From positions 1 through 12,833 of the forward strand of contig JAPLGF010000334.1 in assembly GCA_026390275.1 (NCBI GenBank): a DNA stretch of 12,833 nucleotides. Reading direction: 5' to 3'. A program made the translations under genes and the position numbers. Numbering within the stretch: position 1 is the first letter of the stretch; every line of letters begins with the position of its first letter. This document shows positions 1 through 6,377 of this stretch, piece by piece. The DNA is from Candidatus Atribacteria bacterium (GTDB lineage Bacteria > Atribacterota > Atribacteria > Atribacterales > Atribacteraceae). A model generated the notes under the pieces. The model was not told the origin of the DNA, did not search any database, and saw only the letters and a program-made list of their open reading frames with translations.

Positions 1-1
1 G

Positions 2-37
2 GCTCGTCGTTTGATGGGCCGGATTGTAATGGGGTGA
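2..37 (+). CDS. possible 3' end of an upstream gene
   Basis: Frame 2 is open from the window edge and ends at a TGA at 35-37, giving a basic tail ARRLMGRIVMG. It stops 29 bases before the hpf start, a normal operon spacing. The fragment is too short to identify. The hpf frame is also open to the window edge, so the assignment is weak. Confidence 0.25.
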   Translation, partial: ARRLMGRIVMG

Positions 38-66
38 TTTTTTCCGGACGGAAGGGAGGAAAAGAC

Positions 67-612
67 ATGGAAATTGTGGTGAGAGGACGAAATTTTGATA
101 TCAGCGAAGTCATGAGAGAGTTGGTGACGAAGAAGTTATCAAAATTAGATAAATTTTTCAATAAATTGATCGATGCCACCGTGATGTTGGAATTGGTGCG
201 GGGGAGAATAAAAACCGAAGTGACCATCAACGCCAGTGGTATTGTTATCCGGGCAGAAGGGGATGGCCCGGACTGGCGAACTTCCTTTGAAGAAGTCGAT
301 GATAAACTGGAAAGACAGGTGAAAAAATACAAGGAAAAACTCACCCGTCGGGGAACACTGAAGTCGGCGGAAGCCATTGCAATGGAACTCGGTGAACTGG
401 CATCACTGACCGAGCTGGAAGAGAAAGAGGCCGGACAACTGGTCCGTACCAAGCAGTTCGTTCTCCGTCCCATGACGGTGGAAGATGGGATTCTTCAAAT
501 GGAACTGCTGAGTCACAACTTTTTTGTTTTTAAGGATATGGACAAAAATAAAGTGCAAATCCTGTACAAGAGGAAAGACGGGAACTATGGCATGATCGAC
601 CCCATTTATTGA
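67..612 (+). CDS. hpf: long-form ribosome hibernation promoting factor HPF
   Basis: This 181-residue protein has the two-domain layout of long HPF. The N-terminal domain (about residues 1-100) begins MEIVVRGRNFDIS and binds the 30S decoding region in known members. A linker follows, and the C-terminal domain (about 128-181) contains VRTKQFVLRPMTVEDGILQM and ends in GNYGMIDPIY, the signature of the tail that dimerises 70S ribosomes into 100S particles in stationary phase. The ATG at 67 is chosen because GGAAGGGAGGA lies just upstream. An in-frame ATG at 34 lacks such a site and would add 11 residues not typical of the family. The length is usual for long HPF. The next gene starts 66 bases downstream, probably in the same transcript. 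Confidence 0.95.
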   Translation: MEIVVRGRNFDISEVMRELVTKKLSKLDKFFNKLIDATVMLELVRGRIKTEVTINASGIVIRAEGDGPDWRTSFEEVDDKLERQVKKYKEKLTRRGTLKSAEAIAMELGELASLTELEEKEAGQLVRTKQFVLRPMTVEDGILQMELLSHNFFVFKDMDKNKVQILYKRKDGNYGMIDPIY

Positions 613-678
613 ATTCGAATCTGATGGGGCGCATCGTTCTTCATTTCAGGAGAAAAAGCAAACTGAACAGGTGAATTT

Positions 679-1335
679 ATGGATTCTGTTGACTTCAAAG
701 CCATACAAGAGGCGATTTTGGGTATTGATGGCATTCTCAATGTAAGGGTGGTCGGTGAAAATTCCGAGATAGCAGAGATCCACGTTTTATCCAATCGATC
801 CAAAGCTCCTAAGCTCCTGGTTCGGGACATTGAAACCCTTATCAATGCCCGTTTTGGGGTGGAGATTGATCATAGAAAGATCAGCATTGTGAGCTTTGAT
901 GTGGAAGATAGTTCTAAAGAAAAAAGTACTGTCTTTGAACGGCCGGTACTCTGGAGTATTGGTTGGAAGAAGAGTCTGGGGAACTTGCAGATACAAATCG
1001 AAATCAAGCTGGGGGGAAAAATATTTCCCTCCACAGTCTCTGAGAGTATTTGGAATCACCGGGATCGACATTACATGATTGCCCACGCCGTGATCGAGTG
1101 CATGCATCAAATCACCGGAATTCCTTTTTTTGTTCTTCGGGAAGTCTGCGTACAAAAGCATGGGGGATTTGAAGTGGCGCTGGCGCTGGTTGATTACCGG
1201 AATTCTTTAAAGGATGAGGAAATCTTGGTGGGAACGGCGCTGGTCAAAGAGGACGTGTACGAATCAGTGGCCCGGGCTACCCTGGATGCGATCAACCGTA
1301 AAATTTTCTGTCATTTTTCTTCCTTGCCCGATTGA
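679..1335 (+). CDS. conserved protein of unknown function, two small alpha/beta domains
   Basis: The product has 218 residues and no signal peptide or membrane segment. I do not recognise a named function. Residues 1-73 look like a compact ACT-like alpha/beta unit: a helix, the strand GILNVRVVGENSEIAEIHVL, a VRDIETLINARFG helix and the strand EIDHRKISIVSF. I recall similar N-terminal segments in uncharacterised proteins of Clostridia and other anaerobes. Residues 88-212 form a second domain ending VGTALVKEDVYESVARATLD followed by AINRK. This is loosely like the strand-helix repeats of LeuA-type regulatory domains and is only an analogy. The start has AGGTG seven bases upstream. The gene follows hpf by 66 bases, so co-transcription is likely. 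A small-molecule-binding regulatory role is an inference from the fold impression alone. Confidence 0.8.
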   Translation: MDSVDFKAIQEAILGIDGILNVRVVGENSEIAEIHVLSNRSKAPKLLVRDIETLINARFGVEIDHRKISIVSFDVEDSSKEKSTVFERPVLWSIGWKKSLGNLQIQIEIKLGGKIFPSTVSESIWNHRDRHYMIAHAVIECMHQITGIPFFVLREVCVQKHGGFEVALALVDYRNSLKDEEILVGTALVKEDVYESVARATLDAINRKIFCHFSSLPD

Positions 1336-1391
1336 AACCTCAGAATCGGAAGTGTTTTTTGGACCTCTGAACGAACAGAACGAAAGATCCC

Positions 1392-1420
1392 TTGATTCTA
1401 TACCGATGAGAATATATACC
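1392..1420 (+). promoter_or_regulatory. possible sigma-70-type promoter upstream of the structured element
   Basis: TTGATT at 1392-1397 is followed after 17 bases by TATACC at 1415-1420, inside an AT-rich stretch after the end of the preceding gene. A transcript from here would start near 1427 and run through the inverted-repeat element into the HD-GYP gene. Both hexamers are imperfect, so this is a candidate only. Confidence 0.35.
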
Positions 1421-1487
1421 CGTTTATGAAGTATTTCTTCTGGTTATTTGGTAGTCAGAAAAAAAAGGGTTCAGGGCAGGCCAGGCT

Positions 1488-1554
1488 TTTCTCAGAGCGA
1501 AGCGGATTTCCTGTCTCAGTTCAGCGGAGTGAGATGGAGAAATGATCTGAGGAG
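1488..1554 (+). promoter_or_regulatory. long imperfect hairpin that would mask a ribosome binding site
   Basis: As + strand RNA, TTTCTCAGA (1488-1496) pairs with TCTGAGGAG (1546-1554) with two G-U pairs. After an asymmetric internal loop, ATTTC (1506-1510) pairs with GAAAT (1539-1543). CTGTCTCA (1511-1518) pairs with TGAGATGG (1530-1537) with two wobbles and an 11-base loop. The outer strand includes most of the GAGGAGG site (1549-1555) that serves the small ORF at 1563, so the fold could restrict its translation. This is hand folding; no energy was calculated. Confidence 0.4.
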
Positions 1555-1562
1555 GGCCCCAA

Positions 1563-1640
1563 ATGAAAAAGCTGATGAGCATTCTTCTTGCTCTTCTTGC
1601 CATCGTTTTGGCCAGTGGCGCAGGATTTCACTGGAGATAA
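1563..1640 (+). CDS. 25-residue hydrophobic peptide, function unknown
   Basis: An ATG at 1563 with GAGGAGG (1549-1555) at good spacing opens a 25-codon frame ending in TAA at 1638-1640. The peptide starts MKKLMSILLALLAIVLASG and ends AGFHWR: a positive start, one hydrophobic helix and a short basic tail. It resembles a lone signal peptide or a single-span micro-protein. It lies wholly inside the inverted-repeat element at 1470-1680. It could be a small membrane peptide (for example of type I toxin character), a leader peptide for the HD-GYP gene downstream, or the remnant of a secreted-protein gene. The strong binding site favours translation; nothing identifies the role. Confidence 0.4.
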   Translation: MKKLMSILLALLAIVLASGAGFHWR

Positions 1641-1690
1641 ATAAAGAAGAAGGATAGGAAGTTTACTGGCCTGCCCTGAAAAAAAACGGA

Positions 1691-2941
1691 ATGCAGATAG
1701 AAAAAAAAAATTTAAGGCTTAATCTTTTCCTGATTGCAGTTGACACCGGGGGATTGATAGTTTTTTTCTATTCGCTTTTCTCTATTGAATTTAATATTCA
1801 TATCCTCCCGGAATATATTACTTTTTTCCTCCTCACTTTGGGTGCCGAACTCCTGCCAGTCTACCTCCCGCACGACACTTCAATTTCAGTGAGTTTTCCT
1901 ATTGTTTATTCCGCTATTTTGTTAGTCTCTCCCGTTTTTGCTGCTTTCATCTCTTTTTTAGGTGATATCCTGGGGACACTGAATTCCGGTTGGCGAAAAG
2001 CCTTTTTTAACGGGTCTCAATTTGCCATCTCAGCCTATTGTTCTGGTTTGGTTTTTCGATTTTTAGGTGGTTATTCTTTTGTGTGGAGTAGTATCACTTT
2101 TTACTTAGCGGTGGTTAGTTCCATTATCGTTTTTTTTCTGTGTAATTCATTTTTAGTTGTGGCGGTGGTTTCATTAAGCAGTGGCATTCCGGTTCGTACC
2201 CTCTGGAAAAAGGATATAAATGGAGTTCTCCTGCAGTATTTTGCACTTTTCCCCTTTTCAGTGCTTCTCTATTTCATCTATTCCGGGATTGGATTCTGGG
2301 GTCTTATTCTTTTCTTTTTCCCTCTCATGGTGGCCCGATACTCTTTTAAAATGTACGTGGAGACCAAAAAGGTTCACCTCGATCTTCTCCGTGCCCTCAC
2401 GGCAGCCATTGATGCCAAAGATCCCTATACCCGTGGCCATTCCGCGCGGGTATCGTACCTCAGCCTGGCTATTGCTGAGAAGATGATGCTCAACGAAAAA
2501 AGAAAGGAAATGATTGAGTATGCTGCTATCCTCCATGATGTCGGGAAAATCGGTATTGAAGATGCTATCTTAAAGAAGCCGGGACCGCTCGACGCCCGAG
2601 AATTTCATATCGTCAAAGAACATTCGGTGATTGGCTATGAAATTGTCTATAAGGTGGAATTTCTGAAAGAAGTGGCTGGTTTTATCCGTTCCCATCATGA
2701 ACGATGCAATGGGACCGGATATCCCGACGGGAAGAAAGAACCGGAGATACCATTAGAAGCCCGCATTCTCACCGTGGCTGATGTGTTTGATGCGCTGACA
2801 TCTGATCGGCCCTACCGGAAAGCATATTCGTTGGAAGAGGCATTAAGCATTATGGAGGAAAAAGAAAAGGACAGTTTTGATCCCCGGATCATTCAAGCTC
2901 TCCAGGCGGTGATAAAGGAAGGTGGAATGGATGCTGGCTGA
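1691..2941 (+). CDS. membrane-anchored HD-GYP c-di-GMP phosphodiesterase
   Basis: This 416-residue protein has a hydrophobic N-terminal half (about residues 12-220, six or seven membrane spans, MASE-like sensor region) and a C-terminal HD-GYP domain (about 225-412). Metal and catalytic motifs are present: H250 in RGHSARV, H282-D283 in LHDVGKIGI, H311 in EHSVIGYE, H335-H336 in SHHE, GYP at 343-345, and D364 in VADVFDALTSDRPYR. HD-GYP enzymes hydrolyse c-di-GMP to pGpG or GMP. The usual DGxGYP reads NGTGYP here, a mild variation. The ATG at 1691 is the only standard start after the in-frame stop at 1655 and has no Shine-Dalgarno sequence; it lies 11 bases past the inverted-repeat element. The next gene overlaps its end. 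The signal sensed by the membrane part is unknown. Confidence 0.93.
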   Translation: MQIEKKNLRLNLFLIAVDTGGLIVFFYSLFSIEFNIHILPEYITFFLLTLGAELLPVYLPHDTSISVSFPIVYSAILLVSPVFAAFISFLGDILGTLNSGWRKAFFNGSQFAISAYCSGLVFRFLGGYSFVWSSITFYLAVVSSIIVFFLCNSFLVVAVVSLSSGIPVRTLWKKDINGVLLQYFALFPFSVLLYFIYSGIGFWGLILFFFPLMVARYSFKMYVETKKVHLDLLRALTAAIDAKDPYTRGHSARVSYLSLAIAEKMMLNEKRKEMIEYAAILHDVGKIGIEDAILKKPGPLDAREFHIVKEHSVIGYEIVYKVEFLKEVAGFIRSHHERCNGTGYPDGKKEPEIPLEARILTVADVFDALTSDRPYRKAYSLEEALSIMEEKEKDSFDPRIIQALQAVIKEGGMDAG

Positions 2942-3503
2942 TTTTATCCTGATCGGAATTCTGATCGGGTTTCTTTTTAAAGGATCATTCCGGAACCTGG
3001 CACAGGTCAAATTTCCTTATCTGTGGTTGATCGTGGTGGGTTTTATGGTAAAATTTTCCGATTTTGTATTTCCCGCTTCGATGGCTCACTGGTATAGTAC
3101 GCTGGGAATGGGGATTGTCTTTTTAGGGACAGTTCTCAGCTGGAAACTCGCCGGAATGAAAGTGGTTTCGATGGGCGCCTTCCTCAACATCCTGGTCATT
3201 ATTCTGAATGGTGGGACCATGCCGGTTTCCGTAAGTATGGCAGAAAAACTCAAACTTTTCGATCTAATCCATCAATTAAAAGGGAGTCAGTTTTTTGATT
3301 ACAGGGTTCTTTCTTCTTCTACTCGTCTCCCTTTCTTTTCCGATATCCTGCCGTATTTTTCGTTTCTTCTTTTCCGCCCATTCGTGGTCAGTCCCGGTGA
3401 TTATCTCCTGGGATTCGGTCTGATCATTTTTATTATTTTTTATATGCGACGAAAAACGGGAGAAGAAAATCTGCCAGGCGATAGAGAGAGCCCGAAGAGA
3501 TAA
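2931..3503 (+). CDS. DUF5317 family membrane protein
   Basis: The 190-residue product has about five hydrophobic segments: residues 3-16, 29-45, 58-72, 82-93 and 156-171. It carries features I associate with DUF5317: an N-terminal FKGSFRNLAQVKFPYLWL stretch, LNGGTMPVS at 92-100, TRLPFFSDILP at 131-141, and RPFVVSPGDYLLGFG at 149-163. The molecular role of the family is not known to me. I place the start at ATG 2931, eight bases after AAGGAAGG, rather than at the GTG at 2922. It overlaps the HD-GYP gene by 11 bases, so translation is probably coupled, and this implies a shared function or stoichiometry. The tail after residue 172 is hydrophilic and charged. Confidence 0.87.
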   Translation: MLADFILIGILIGFLFKGSFRNLAQVKFPYLWLIVVGFMVKFSDFVFPASMAHWYSTLGMGIVFLGTVLSWKLAGMKVVSMGAFLNILVIILNGGTMPVSVSMAEKLKLFDLIHQLKGSQFFDYRVLSSSTRLPFFSDILPYFSFLLFRPFVVSPGDYLLGFGLIIFIIFYMRRKTGEENLPGDRESPKR

Positions 3504-3519
3504 GAAGAAGTCTACGGTA

Positions 3520-3528
3520 TGATATAAT
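3520..3528 (+). promoter_or_regulatory. extended -10 promoter for secA
   Basis: TGATATAAT at 3520-3528 is a perfect extended -10 (TG, one base, TATAAT). The -35 region (about 3500-3505) is poor, as expected for this promoter type. Initiation near 3535 would give a leader of about 120 bases before secA. Confidence 0.6.
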
Positions 3529-3632
3529 AACTCTGATTTATCGGCCTCCAAAGAAGCATCCATACTGCAGAATATGACCTGAGGCATACCCGGATTAAAT
3601 GGTAAAGGGCCTTACATCTCCGGCTTTTTTGT

Positions 3633-3650
3633 CTTCCGGCTGGAAGGAGG
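3633..3650 (+). promoter_or_regulatory. secA ribosome binding site with overlapping small hairpin
   Basis: GGAAGGAGG at 3642-3650 lies five bases before the ATG at 3656 and fixes this start. CTTCC (3633-3637) can pair with GGAAG (3642-3646) across a GGCT loop, covering half of the site. Some control of secA translation is possible but not shown; the hairpin has only five pairs. Confidence 0.45.
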
Positions 3651-3655
3651 TTTTC

Positions 3656-6322
3656 ATGTTTGGTTTCGTAAAAGAATATTTCGGCAAGAAATCGCAGGAC
3701 CGGTTGATCCGGGAGATTGCCGAAAATTATGTTGACTCGATTAATGCACTGGAGAAAGAGATATCTTCGTTCAGTGATGAGGTGCTCTCCCAAAAAACCC
3801 CGGAATTCCGAAAACGATTATCTGAGGGAGAGACCGTGGAAGATCTTTTGGTGGAAGTGTTTGCTGTGGTACGGGAAGCCGACCGACGGGTGACTCGTAT
3901 GAGGCCTTTTGACGTCCAGATCGTGGGAGCGATCGTTCTCCATCAGGGAAAAATTGCTGAGATGCAAACCGGGGAAGGAAAGACCCTGGTTGCTACCATG
4001 CCCGCCTACCTCAATGCTCTGACCGGACAGGGAGTCCATATTGTTACGGTGAATGATTATTTGGCCAAGCGTGACCGGCAGTGGATGGGCCCGGTGTACG
4101 AATTTTTAGGCCTATCGGTAGGATTAATCCAGCATGGTTCCACATACCAGGAACGTCAAAGGGCTTATCACTGTGATTTGACCTTTGGAACGAACACCGA
4201 ATTCGGGTTCGACTATCTGCGTGACAATATGTCCTTGCGCAAGGAAGATATTGTTCAGAGGGAGCTCAATTATGCCATTATCGATGAGGTAGATAGTATT
4301 CTGATCGATGAAGCTCGTACCCCTCTCATCATCTCCGGTCCGGCGGAAGATTCCACCGAGATCTATTATAAAGTCGATAAAGTGGCGCGCCGATTGACTC
4401 ACCCCGAGGATTATGATTTAGAAGAAAAGACCCGTTCCATCTGGCTTACGGAAGCGGGTATTGCTCAAGTCGAAAAATCGTTTCATGTGGAAAATCTCTA
4501 CGATACCGCCGGGAAGGACTCCGTTGAACACCTCATCCGTCAGTCCCTCCGTGCTCGCCATCTCTATAAAAAAGATGTGGATTATGTGATTCGCAACGGA
4601 GAAGTGATTATTGTGGATGAGTTCACCGGTCGACTGATGGAGGGTCGGCGGTATGGTGATGGGCTCCACCAGGCGATTGAAGCCAAAGAAAATGTACCGG
4701 TGGCCAATGAAAATCAAACCTTAGCTTCCATCACCTATCAGAACTATTTCCGAATGTATGCGAAGATCTGCGGAATGACCGGCACTGCTAAAACCGAGGA
4801 AGAGGAGTTTCTCTATACTTATGGAATGCCGGTGGTGGTCATTCCCACGAACAAGCTGTTATTGAGGACCAATTTTCCGGATGTCATTTACCGGACGGAA
4901 AAAGAAAAATTCAATGCGGTAGTTCGGGGAATCGAAGAACTTCACCTGCAGGGTCGTCCTCTTCTGGTCGGGACAGTTTCCATCGAAAAATCGGAGCGAC
5001 TCAGCCAGATGCTGGAGAAAAAAAAGATCCCGCATCAGGTTTTGAATGCCAAGAATCATGAAAGAGAAGCGGCTATCGTTGCCGAAGCCGGGAGAAAGGG
5101 AGCAGTAACCATCTCCACCAACATGGCCGGTCGGGGAACCGACATTATGTTGGGAGGAAACCCGGAATTCTTGGCCAGGGAAGAACTCGGAAGACTGAAT
5201 GGAGATCCGCAGGATCCATCTCTTGTTGATCAGCAGGAGCTATATAACCAGCTGGTCCAGAAGTATCTTCAAATCACGGAAGCGGAACATCAGGAAGTCG
5301 TAAGGTTGGAGGGGTTACATATCATCGGGACTGAGCGCCATGAAAGCCGCCGGGTTGACAACCAGCTCCGGGGGCGATCCGGACGACAGGGGGACCCTGG
5401 CTCTTCCCGTTTTTTCCTGTCTTTGGAAGATGATCTTCTTCGACTTTTTGGATCCGAACGTATTTCTGGCATCATGGAGAAAATGGGAGTGGAGGAAAAC
5501 GTCCCCATCGAACATCCTTTAGTGACCCGAGCAATTGAGGGTGCCCAAAAAAAGGTAGAGGGATACCACTTCCATATTCGTAAAACCCTTCTGCAGTACG
5601 ATGATGTGATGAGTAAACAACGGGAAGTCATCTATGGTCAGCGACGGACAGTCCTGGCGGAAATAAATCTTCGTCCCGTCATCTTCGGGATGTTGGAAGA
5701 AACAGTGGCCGAGATTGTTAACATTTTTGCCGAGGAGAAGGTCTATCCGGAGGAATGGGATTGGGAAGGATTGACCCACCGGTTGTTTGATCTTTACGGA
5801 TTTGAGTCCCAGAGTAAAGAAAACGAACGGGCGGGATATGATAAGGAAAAACTGAGAAATGAAATCATTGCCCAGTACCATTCTCGATACGAACAGAAGG
5901 TAAAGGAAGCTAACGAGCCGGTCTTTCAGGAAGTGGAACGGTTTGTCCTTCTCCGGGTGGTCGATGGGTATTGGAAAGAGCATCTTCATAACATGGACCA
6001 TTTGCGCGAAGGGATCGGTCTCCGGGCCATCGGTCAAAAAGATCCCTTTGTGGAATATCAGCTGGAAGCGTTTGATATGTTCCAGGATATGATTGCCCGT
6101 ATCCGGGAAGACACCGTACGGCATCTTCTCCGGATCAGGCTCGTTCAGGACCAGGCAAAACCCGCTTCTCCCCATCGTTCTTCTCCTCCTTCGGACGGCT
6201 CTGGTCGACCGAAAGAAAGAAAGATAGCTGAGTCTTCCGCTCCGGTAAAGGAAAAAGTGGGACGAAATGATCCCTGCCCCTGCGGGAGCGGGAAGAAATA
6301 TAAATATTGTTGTGGTAAGTAA
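3656..6322 (+). CDS. secA: protein translocase ATPase SecA
   Basis: SecA drives precursor proteins through SecYEG by ATP hydrolysis. The 888-residue length is typical. The DEAD-like nucleotide-binding domain 1 shows Walker A QTGEGKT (104-110), YHCDLTFGTNTEFGFDYLRD, and Walker B-type DEVDS (210-214). The preprotein cross-linking domain follows with VDEFTGRLMEGRRYGDGLHQ. Nucleotide-binding domain 2 includes GMTGTA, STNMAGRGTDI and RGRSGRQGDPG. The C-terminal scaffold is followed by a proline/serine-rich linker and a complete zinc-binding SEC-C motif (C874, C876, C885, C886) ending at residue 888; in known SecAs this motif contacts SecB or the ribosome. The ATG at 3656 is preferred over the one at 3599, which lacks a binding site and adds 19 atypical residues. 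prfB follows 55 bases later, an arrangement also common in Firmicutes. Confidence 0.98.
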   Translation: MFGFVKEYFGKKSQDRLIREIAENYVDSINALEKEISSFSDEVLSQKTPEFRKRLSEGETVEDLLVEVFAVVREADRRVTRMRPFDVQIVGAIVLHQGKIAEMQTGEGKTLVATMPAYLNALTGQGVHIVTVNDYLAKRDRQWMGPVYEFLGLSVGLIQHGSTYQERQRAYHCDLTFGTNTEFGFDYLRDNMSLRKEDIVQRELNYAIIDEVDSILIDEARTPLIISGPAEDSTEIYYKVDKVARRLTHPEDYDLEEKTRSIWLTEAGIAQVEKSFHVENLYDTAGKDSVEHLIRQSLRARHLYKKDVDYVIRNGEVIIVDEFTGRLMEGRRYGDGLHQAIEAKENVPVANENQTLASITYQNYFRMYAKICGMTGTAKTEEEEFLYTYGMPVVVIPTNKLLLRTNFPDVIYRTEKEKFNAVVRGIEELHLQGRPLLVGTVSIEKSERLSQMLEKKKIPHQVLNAKNHEREAAIVAEAGRKGAVTISTNMAGRGTDIMLGGNPEFLAREELGRLNGDPQDPSLVDQQELYNQLVQKYLQITEAEHQEVVRLEGLHIIGTERHESRRVDNQLRGRSGRQGDPGSSRFFLSLEDDLLRLFGSERISGIMEKMGVEENVPIEHPLVTRAIEGAQKKVEGYHFHIRKTLLQYDDVMSKQREVIYGQRRTVLAEINLRPVIFGMLEETVAEIVNIFAEEKVYPEEWDWEGLTHRLFDLYGFESQSKENERAGYDKEKLRNEIIAQYHSRYEQKVKEANEPVFQEVERFVLLRVVDGYWKEHLHNMDHLREGIGLRAIGQKDPFVEYQLEAFDMFQDMIARIREDTVRHLLRIRLVQDQAKPASPHRSSPPSDGSGRPKERKIAESSAPVKEKVGRNDPCPCGSGKKYKYCCGK

Positions 6323-6377
6323 CGAGGGTGGGTATTGTAGAGCGGTTTTTTCAGTCTGGATGAGGAGGTCACCCGCC

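Larger units (their letters stand above)
1470..1680. repeat. 211-bp element closed by a perfect 15-bp inverted repeat
   Basis: TTCAGGGCAGGCCAG at 1470-1484 is exactly complementary to 1666-1680. Further pairing lies inside: the large hairpin at 1488-1554, TTCTTCTT (1582-1589) with AAGAAGAA (1644-1651), and CCAGTG (1612-1617) with CACTGG (1629-1634). The element sits in a 355-base gap between two genes and holds a 25-codon ORF. Two readings fit: a structured leader or small RNA whose ends pair, or a non-autonomous insertion with terminal inverted repeats. No clear target-site duplication is visible beyond A-runs on each side. I match it to no RNA family I know. Copy number and covariation would decide. 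Confidence 0.55.

Noticed and set aside
1448..1657. 69-codon frame across the structured element
   Set aside because: It overlaps the micro-ORF in another frame, has no ribosome binding site and a mixed basic translation with no hydrophobic core or domain.
1440..1690. c-di-GMP riboswitch upstream of the HD-GYP gene
   Set aside because: I looked for the GEMM-I conserved core (GCAAA and ACGCAAAGCC-like segments) and for GEMM-II features and did not find them; the fold there has a different arrangement.
1459..1690. - strand small RNA ending in a T-run at 1466-1459
   Set aside because: On the - strand the closing helix is followed by CCC and eight T, which resembles a terminator. However, the helix loop would be 181 bases and no - strand promoter is evident near 1690, and 6S, SRP, RNase P and tmRNA motifs are absent.
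3599..3655. Longer secA start at 3599
   Set aside because: No ribosome binding site precedes it, the 19 extra residues are not SecA-like, and ATG 3656 has an excellent site.
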